From JBBQTQ01 sp038213135 (GTDB lineage: Bacteria; Actinomycetota; Thermoleophilia; Gaiellales; Gaiellaceae): DNA of 20,351 bases. Position numbers and translations under genes: made by a program. Positions within the stretch are counted from its first letter, which is position 1; each line of letters starts with the position of its first letter. Under the pieces are notes generated by a model. That model did not search any database, had not been told where the DNA came from, and saw only the letters and a program-made list of their open reading frames with translations. This document shows positions 14,111 to 18,777 of this stretch, piece after piece. The stretch lies in contig JBBQTQ010000046.1 of the NCBI GenBank assembly GCA_038213135.1, positions 1-20,351 on the forward strand, read 5' to 3'.

Positions 14111-14729
14111 GGCCCCTCTGCTCGGCGGCGAGGGCAAGGCCGCGAAGGAGGTCTCGCTCGAGTCGGAGATCTTCGGCGTCGAGCTGAAGCCGCATCTCGT
14201 GCACGAGGCGGTGCGCGCAGAGCTGAACGCCCGGCGCGCCGGAACGCGCGCGGCGAAGAGCCGTGGGCTCGTCTCCGGCGGCCGTGCGAAGCCGTGGCGC
14301 CAGAAGGGCACCGGCCGCGCCCGCGCAGGGACGATCCGCGCGCCGCAGTTCACGGGCGGCGGCGTCGTCTTCCCGCCCTCGCCGCGGAACTTCGAGGTGA
14401 AGGTGAACAAGAAGGCGGCACGTTCGGCGATGCGCTCGGCCCTGTCGGCTCACGCCGCCGAGGGAACGCTCGCGCTGCTCGACGCCGGCCAGTTCGACAC
14501 GCCCTCCACCAAGAAGGCGCTTGAAGTGACCTCGGCCTGGGGCCAGTCCCTGCCGCTCGTCGTCGTCGCGACGCCGGAGGAGGAAGCGGTCGTCAAGTCG
14601 TTCCGCAACCTGAACCGAGTCGCCGTGACGACCCCGAGCGAGGTCGAGGTGGCCGCGATCGTCTGGGCCCGCTCGCTCCTCGTCACCGAGGGCGCGCTGG
14701 AGCTCCTGCAGAAACGAGCCTCGCTGTGA
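14091..14729 (+). CDS. rplD: 50S ribosomal protein L4
   Basis: L4 lines the peptide exit tunnel and in E. coli also represses the S10 operon. This copy has 212 residues. The tunnel loop is recognisable as GGRAKPWRQKGTGRARAGTIRAP followed by FTGGGVVF, and the C-terminal Rossmann-like domain ends in ALELLQKRASL. GGAGGAG lies about 8 nt before ATG 14091, inside the end of rplC. Its TGA overlaps the GTG of linker ORF B (GTGA). Whether L4 regulates this operon here is unknown; the internal elements are possible targets. Confidence 0.97.
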   Translation: MPAASIKAPLLGGEGKAAKEVSLESEIFGVELKPHLVHEAVRAELNARRAGTRAAKSRGLVSGGRAKPWRQKGTGRARAGTIRAPQFTGGGVVFPPSPRNFEVKVNKKAARSAMRSALSAHAAEGTLALLDAGQFDTPSTKKALEVTSAWGQSLPLVVVATPEEEAVVKSFRNLNRVAVTTPSEVEVAAIVWARSLLVTEGALELLQKRASL

Positions 14730-14896
14730 TTACGGCCCCCTCCCGCACATCTCGCACGCGCCAGCGCGCTGCAACGCTCCGCTTCGCGGCGTCCTCAGTC
14801 GCGCCCGTAGCCTCCGGCTACGAACGCTCCCTGCGTCCTTGCGACGCGGGCGTTTCGCGGCTGGCGCGCACGAGCTGCACAGGAGGTGGCCTGTGA
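14726..14896 (+). CDS. Candidate linker ORF B, 56 residues, spanning element B
   Basis: The GTG start overlaps the rplD TGA by 4 nt (GTGA), and its TGA overlaps the rplW GTG by the same 4-nt pattern, so it fills the gap exactly. The peptide has an Arg/Thr-rich start, then AASSVAPVASGYERSLRPC, then GVSRLART and a Gly-rich end. It is close to linker ORF D. Between B and D I count 20 base differences: 11, 4 and 5 at codon positions 1, 2 and 3. This shows no third-position excess, so selection on the protein itself is not supported. The tiling of start and stop is the main evidence. Confidence 0.4.
   Translation: MITAPSRTSRTRQRAATLRFAASSVAPVASGYERSLRPCDAGVSRLARTSCTGGGL
14730..14892 (+). repeat. 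S10-operon intergenic element, copy B (rplD/rplW)
   Basis: Three nested helices can be drawn. The terminal stem pairs GGCCCCCTCC (14734-14743) with GGAGGTGGCC (14882-14891) in 9 of 10 positions and covers most of the rplW Shine-Dalgarno. Inside it, CTCG-CA-CGCGCCAGC pairs with GCTGGCGCG-CA-CGAG (14753-14765 with 14860-14874). The apical hairpin is GTAGCCTCCGGCTAC (14807-14821). AACGCTCC and GCGTCCT each occur twice, on both sides of the apical hairpin. It is nearly identical to copy D over its central part. Confidence 0.8.
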
Positions 14897-15207
14897 GCCT
14901 CTCCTCAGCCCAGATCCTGCTCGCGCCGGTCGTGTCGGAGAAGAGCTACAGCTTCATCGACAACGAGCGGCCGCACGTGGGCAACAAGTACACGTTCAAG
15001 GTCCACCCGGACGCGCACAAGACGCAGATCCGCCAGGCCGTCGAGGAGCTCTTCGAGGTGCACGTCACCTCGGTGAACATCTCGAAGGTTCCCTCCAAGC
15101 CCAAGCGCCGCGGCGCCACCAAGGGCCGCAAGCAGGGCTGGAAGAAGGCGATCGTCGGCCTCAAGCCCGGCGAGACGATCGAGATCTTCTCGGGAGCCCA
15201 GGTTTAG
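14893..15207 (+). CDS. rplW: 50S ribosomal protein L23
   Basis: L23 lies at the tunnel exit and is the docking site for trigger factor and the signal recognition particle. The product has 104 residues. VVSEKSYSFID, NKYTFKVHPDAHKTQIRQAVEELF and KPKRRGATKGRKQGWKKAIVGL are family hallmarks. I chose GTG 14893 because AGGAGG lies 6 nt upstream; TTG 14839 is in frame but would translate repeat sequence. The Shine-Dalgarno is part of the 3' arm of element B. The stop codon TAG is part of the 5' arm of element C. Confidence 0.97.
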   Translation: MSLSSAQILLAPVVSEKSYSFIDNERPHVGNKYTFKVHPDAHKTQIRQAVEELFEVHVTSVNISKVPSKPKRRGATKGRKQGWKKAIVGLKPGETIEIFSGAQV

Positions 15208-15370
15208 TGGCTCTCCTGGCGACACTTGGCGGCGCCCGGCGCGCGATCACGCGGCGCCATGCGGCGTCCTCGGTCGCGCCCGGGCTTACCAGCCCGAGCG
15301 CTCCCTGCGTCCTGGCCTGGCTTGGTGCTCGCACCCTGGGCATCCACCAGCATCACCAGGAGAGCCACTG
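15206..15370 (+). repeat. S10-operon intergenic element, copy C (rplW/rplB)
   Basis: This is the most diverged copy with the clearest terminal stem. AGTGGCTCTCCTGG (15206-15219, including two bases of the rplW stop) is perfectly complementary to CCAGGAGAGCCACT (15356-15369), which contains the rplB Shine-Dalgarno. The apical hairpin is GGGCT-TACC-AGCCC (15282-15295), different in sequence from the GTAGCC/GGCTAC of the other copies yet still paired. The flanking GGCGTCCTC and GCGCTCCCTGCGTCCT are retained. Confidence 0.78.
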
Positions 15371-15371
15371 A
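15207..15371 (+). CDS. Candidate linker ORF C, 54 residues, spanning element C
   Basis: The GTG overlaps the rplW stop (TAGTG) and the TGA overlaps the rplB ATG (TGATG), so the frame again fills the gap. The peptide shares HAASSVAP with the other copies. After that the apical hairpin is one base shorter, so the conserved bases AGCGCTCCCTGCGTCCT are read in another frame and the peptides differ. It ends in a His/Gln-rich tail. Base conservation across a frame change argues for an RNA role, while the open frame argues that ribosomes pass through. Confidence 0.35.
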   Translation: MALLATLGGARRAITRRHAASSVAPGLTSPSAPCVLAWLGARTLGIHQHHQESH

Positions 15372-16216
15372 TGGCCATCCGCAGGTACAAGCCGACGAGC
15401 CCCGGCCGGCGCTTCATGTCCGTCTCGACCTTCGAGGAGATCACGAAGACCGAGCCGGAGAAGAGCCTGACGGCGCCGCTGAAGAAGAAGGCCGGACGCA
15501 ACGTCTACGGCCGGATCACGACGCGCCACCAGGGCGGCGGCCACAAGCGCCGCTACCGGCTCGTCGACTTCAAGCGCGTGAAGGACGGCGTGCCCGCGAA
15601 GGTCGCCGCGATCGAGTACGACCCGAACCGCTCGGCGCGGATCGCGCTGCTGCACTACGCCGACGGCGCGAAGGCCTACATCCTCGCGCCGGCGCGGCTG
15701 CAGGTCGGCGCCATGGTCGAGTCGGGCCCGGGGGCGGACATCAAGCCGGGCAACGCGCTGCCGCTCGAGAACATCCCGACCGGCACGCTCGTCCACAACG
15801 TCGAGCTCAAGCCCGGCCAGGGCGGCAAGATGGCCCGCTCGGCCGGCTCGGGAGTCCAGCTCGTCGCGAAGGACGACGGGTACGCGGTGCTGCGGCTCCC
15901 GTCCGGCGAGATGCGGCGCGTGGCGCTAACCTGCCGGGCCACCGTCGGTCAGGTCGGCAACGTCGACCACGAGAACCAGACGGGCGGCAAGGCGGGTCGC
16001 AGCCGCTGGAAGGGGAAGCGACCCACGGTGCGCGGGTCTGCGATGAACCCGGTCGACCACCCGCACGGTGGCGGCGAGGGCAAGTCGAAGGGCGGCCGGC
16101 ATCCGGTGACGCCCTGGGGCGTGCCGACGCTCGGCAAGCGCACGCGCAACAAGCACAAGGAGTCGAACAAGCTGATCGTCCGCGGCCGCCGCCGCGGGAA
16201 GGGACGTGAAAGGTGA
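15371..16216 (+). CDS. rplB: 50S ribosomal protein L2
   Basis: L2 supports subunit joining and the peptidyl transferase centre. The product has 281 residues. Hallmarks are TRHQGGGHKRRYR near residue 55, ATVGQVGN and AMNPVDHPHGGGEG, which holds the conserved His near the catalytic centre, and a basic C-terminus. AGGAGAG precedes the ATG by a few bases and lies within the element C stem. The stop region overlaps rpsS by 4 nt (GTGA). It is a normal, intact copy. Confidence 0.98.
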   Translation: MAIRRYKPTSPGRRFMSVSTFEEITKTEPEKSLTAPLKKKAGRNVYGRITTRHQGGGHKRRYRLVDFKRVKDGVPAKVAAIEYDPNRSARIALLHYADGAKAYILAPARLQVGAMVESGPGADIKPGNALPLENIPTGTLVHNVELKPGQGGKMARSAGSGVQLVAKDDGYAVLRLPSGEMRRVALTCRATVGQVGNVDHENQTGGKAGRSRWKGKRPTVRGSAMNPVDHPHGGGEGKSKGGRHPVTPWGVPTLGKRTRNKHKESNKLIVRGRRRGKGRER

Positions 16217-16500
16217 GTAGAAGCTCGAAGAAGGGGCCCTTCGTGGAGGCTCGGCTCATGGGCCGGATCGAGGAGATGAACGCCTCGGGCTCCAAGCGCA
16301 TGATCCGCACCTGGTCGCGAACGTCGACCGTCTTCCCCGACATGGTCGGGCACACGATCGCCGTCCACGACGGCCGCAAGCACGTGCCCGTGTTCGTCAC
16401 GGAGGCGATGGTCGGCCACAAGCTCGGCGAGTTCGCGCCGACGAGAACGTTCCGCGGCCACGCGGGCGACCGTCAGACACAGGTGAAGAAGGGCCGCTGA
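16213..16500 (+). CDS. rpsS: 30S ribosomal protein S19
   Basis: S19 is a 30S head protein that contacts the A-site tRNA and the bridge to the 50S subunit. The 95-residue length and the motifs SRSSKKGPFVEARL, TWSRTSTVFPDMVGHTIAVHDG and GHKLGEFAPTRTFRGH are typical. GTG 16213 overlaps the rplB stop by 4 nt, with GGGAAGGGA upstream inside rplB. The TGA overlaps the ATG of rplV by one base. Confidence 0.97.
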   Translation: MSRSSKKGPFVEARLMGRIEEMNASGSKRMIRTWSRTSTVFPDMVGHTIAVHDGRKHVPVFVTEAMVGHKLGEFAPTRTFRGHAGDRQTQVKKGR

Positions 16501-17033
16501 TGGCCGCTGTCGGGACACCGAACGCCGTTCGCGCCCAGGCCAAGTGGGTGCACACGTCCGCCCGGAAGGCGCGGCTCGTCGCGGAGCACATCCGCGGCCG
16601 CAGCGTGCCCGAGGCTCGGACCGTCCTGGCGTTCACGCAGCGCCACGCTGCACGCGAGATCGAGAAGGTGCTGCGCTCTGCCGTCGCGAACGCGGAGGCC
16701 AACCACGGCCTGCTCGGCGACGACCTCTACGTCTGGCGCGCCGTGATCGACGAGGGCCCGACGCTGAAGCGCTGGCGCGCCCGCGCCCGCGGTCGCGTCG
16801 CCCGGATCAAGAAGCGCACCTGCCACATCACGCTCGAGCTCGCGCCGTCACCCGCAGGCATCGAGCGCGCGCGCACGACCCTGGCTGCAGCTGCCGTTGC
16901 GCCGGTCGAGGAGAAGCCGAAGCGCGCTCCGCGCAAGCCGAAGGCGGAGGCAGAAGCGCCCGCAAAGACTGAGGAAAAGCCGAAGCGCGCGCGCACCCCG
17001 CGCCGCAAGAAGACCGAGGAGGCGAGCAACTAA
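16500..17033 (+). CDS. rplV: 50S ribosomal protein L22 with C-terminal extension
   Basis: L22 lines the exit tunnel and binds all domains of 23S rRNA. The normal domain covers about residues 1-115 (KWVHTSARKARLVAEHIRG, NAEANHGL, GRVARIKKRTCHITLEL). About 60 further residues follow and are rich in Ala, Lys, Glu and Pro, including EEKPKRAPRKPKAEAEAPA and a second EEKPKRA. This tail is likely disordered and basic overall. A nearly identical EEKPKRAPRK stretch occurs near the start of S17. The gene overlaps rpsS and rpsC by one base each. The tail's function is unknown. Confidence 0.96.
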   Translation: MAAVGTPNAVRAQAKWVHTSARKARLVAEHIRGRSVPEARTVLAFTQRHAAREIEKVLRSAVANAEANHGLLGDDLYVWRAVIDEGPTLKRWRARARGRVARIKKRTCHITLELAPSPAGIERARTTLAAAAVAPVEEKPKRAPRKPKAEAEAPAKTEEKPKRARTPRRKKTEEASN

Positions 17034-17989
17034 TGGGCCAGAAGATCCATCCGGGCGGCCTCCGCGTCGGCGTCATCCACGACTGGAAGTCGAACTGGTA
17101 CGTCAGCACGAAGGAGTTCCCGCAGGCGTTGATCGAGGACATCCGGATCCGCGAGCACATCTACAAAAAGCTCGCGCACGCGGGCCTGTCCGACATCCTG
17201 ATCCGCAAGGACAAGCAGCGCCTGACGATCGACATCTACACGGCGCGCCCGGGCATCGTGATCGGCAAGTCGGGCGTCGAGGTGGACGCACTGCGCCGCG
17301 AGATCCACGCGATGACGCAGAAGAACGTCCACATCAACATCAACGAGATCAAGCGGCCCGAGCTCGATGCGAAGCTGGTCGCCCAGTCGATCGCGGAGCA
17401 GCTCGAGAACCGTGTCAGCTTCCGCCGCGCGATGAAGCGCTCGATCGCCTCGGCGATGCGCTCCGGGGCCCACGGCGTGAAGGTGCAGTGCGGCGGCCGG
17501 CTCGGCGGCGGCGAGATGAGCCGCTCGGAGGCCTACTCCGAGGGCCGCGTGCCGCTGCACACGATCCGCGCCGACATCGACTACGGGATCGCCGAGGCGA
17601 AGACGACCTTCGGCCGAATCGGCGTGAAGGTCTGGATCAACAAGGGCGAGATCATGCCCGAGGGCTACGGCGGCATGGTCACCGACAAGGACACGCGCCT
17701 CGGCGAGCAGGATCAGGCCCGCCGGCGCCGCTCTGGCGCGGCCGAAGGCCTCAGCGCCTCGCGCGAGTCGAGCCGCCAGCGCGGCGGCGACCGGACCGAC
17801 CTCGGCCCCGTGCGCCGGCGCCGGCCAGGCGGCGGACGCCCGCGCCGCGGCGGCGAGGGACGCAGCCAGGAGAGCTCACCGCGCCCGGAGGCGCCGACCC
17901 CCGGCAGCGAGCAGGCGCCGATCGAGGCGCCGCCCATCATCGACGAGATCAACAAGGACTCCGGGACCGAGAGCGAGACCACTAGCTGA
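17033..17989 (+). CDS. rpsC: 30S ribosomal protein S3 with C-terminal extension
   Basis: S3 forms part of the mRNA entry tunnel and its helicase activity. The core covers about residues 1-215: MGQKIHPGGLRVGV, a KH domain with the GIVIGKSG loop, and the C-terminal domain ending in KVWINKGEIMPEGYGG. About 100 more residues follow, first Arg/Gly-rich and then Pro/Glu/Ser-rich with an acidic end. At 318 residues it is well above the usual 210-280. It starts on the rplV stop (TAATG), and its TGA overlaps linker ORF D. Confidence 0.96.
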   Translation: MGQKIHPGGLRVGVIHDWKSNWYVSTKEFPQALIEDIRIREHIYKKLAHAGLSDILIRKDKQRLTIDIYTARPGIVIGKSGVEVDALRREIHAMTQKNVHININEIKRPELDAKLVAQSIAEQLENRVSFRRAMKRSIASAMRSGAHGVKVQCGGRLGGGEMSRSEAYSEGRVPLHTIRADIDYGIAEAKTTFGRIGVKVWINKGEIMPEGYGGMVTDKDTRLGEQDQARRRRSGAAEGLSASRESSRQRGGDRTDLGPVRRRRPGGGRPRRGGEGRSQESSPRPEAPTPGSEQAPIEAPPIIDEINKDSGTESETTS

Positions 17990-18159
17990 TGTTTGCGGCC
18001 CCCTCCGCCACAGCTCGCGCACGCCAGGGCGCTGCAACGCTCCGCCTCACCGCGTCCTCAGTCGCGCCCGTAGCCTCCGGCTACGAACGCTCCCTGCGTC
18101 CTTGCGAGACGGGCGTTTCGCGGCTGGCGCGCACGATCTGCGTCGGAGGTGGCCGCTGA
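17989..18159 (+). CDS. Candidate linker ORF D, 56 residues, spanning element D
   Basis: The ATG overlaps the rpsC stop (TGATG) and the TGA overlaps the rplP ATG (TGATG), filling the gap exactly. The peptide begins MFAAPSATARARQ, continues with TASSVAPVASGYERSLRPC and GVSRLART, and ends Gly-rich. It has the same length as linker ORF B and aligns with it without gaps. No Shine-Dalgarno is evident, so start would rely on re-initiation. I know no domain for it. Confidence 0.4.
   Translation: MFAAPSATARARQGAATLRLTASSVAPVASGYERSLRPCETGVSRLARTICVGGGR
17990..18158 (+). repeat. S10-operon intergenic element, copy D (rpsC/rplP)
   Basis: The terminal stem pairs GCGGCCCCCTCCG (17995-18007) with CGGAGGTGGCCGC (18144-18156) in 12 of 13 positions and covers the rplP Shine-Dalgarno. 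The second stem pairs 18011-18027 with 18124-18140 in 14 of 17 positions. The apical hairpin GTAGCCTCCGGCTAC is at 18070-18084. The direct repeats AACGCTCC and GCGTCCT flank it as in copy B. The sequence from the apical hairpin to GCGTCCTTGCGA is identical to copy B. Confidence 0.8.
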
Positions 18160-18584
18160 TGCTGCTTCCCAAGAAGACCAAGTTCCGCAAGCACCATCGT
18201 GGCCGCCGGAGAGGCACCGCCAAGGGTCAGTCGACCGTGCAGTTCGGCGACTTCGGCCTGAAGGCGCTCGAGAACGGCTGGCTGACGAATCGCCAGATCG
18301 AGGCGGCTCGTATCGCGATGACGCGCAAGATCAAGCGCGGCGGCAAGGTCTGGATCAACGTCTTCCCGGACAAGCCGGTGACGCAGAAGCCGGCCGAGAC
18401 CCGGATGGGCTCCGGCAAGGGCTCACCCGAGCACTGGGTCGCCGTGATCAAGCCGGGTCGCGTGATGTTCGAGCTGGCCGGGGTGCCCGAGCCGCTCGCC
18501 AAGGAAGCCCTGCGGCTCGCAGGCAACAAGCTGTCGGTGAAGTCCAAGGTCGTGAAGCGGGAGGCTGAGCTCTTTGAAAGCTAG
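18159..18584 (+). CDS. rplP: 50S ribosomal protein L16
   Basis: L16 organises the A site of the large subunit. The 141-residue length is normal. MLLPKKTKFRKHHRGRRRG at the start, GFCVTG-region equivalents (WINVFPDKPVTQKPAETRMG) and GSPEHWVAVIKPGR are hallmarks; the Arg that is hydroxylated in some bacteria falls in the ETRMG region. ATG 18159 is supported by the standard N-terminus and GGAGG 9 nt upstream. TTG 18102 is in frame but would translate repeat sequence. The end overlaps rpmC by 11 nt. Confidence 0.97.
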   Translation: MLLPKKTKFRKHHRGRRRGTAKGQSTVQFGDFGLKALENGWLTNRQIEAARIAMTRKIKRGGKVWINVFPDKPVTQKPAETRMGSGKGSPEHWVAVIKPGRVMFELAGVPEPLAKEALRLAGNKLSVKSKVVKREAELFES

Positions 18585-18777
18585 GCAGTTGCGGGATCTG
18601 ACGGACGACGAGTTGGAGCGGCGGCTCGTGGAGACGCGGCAGGAGCTGTTCAACCTGCGCTTCCAGGACGCCACCGGCTCGCTCGAGAACACGGCGCGCC
18701 TGCGGCTTGCGAAGCGCGAGATCGCCCGCCTCCTGACCATCCGGTCGGAGCGGGAAACCAGTCTGGAGACGAGGTAA
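18574..18777 (+). CDS. rpmC: 50S ribosomal protein L29
   Basis: L29 is a small helical protein near the tunnel exit beside L23. It has 67 residues, with ELFNLRFQDATGSLENTARL as the conserved hairpin between two helices. The TTG start at 18574 lies within the end of rplP, with GGGAGG about 9 nt before it. This start gives the normal MKARQLRDL N-terminus. Its TAA overlaps the rpsQ ATG by one base. Confidence 0.96.
   Translation: MKARQLRDLTDDELERRLVETRQELFNLRFQDATGSLENTARLRLAKREIARLLTIRSERETSLETR

Noticed and set aside
13302..18158. Elements as CRISPR or classic insertion sequences
   Set aside because: There are only four copies, each single and separated by genes, without regular spacers or a transposase. 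The ends differ by site and pair within each copy, and no target duplications are visible.
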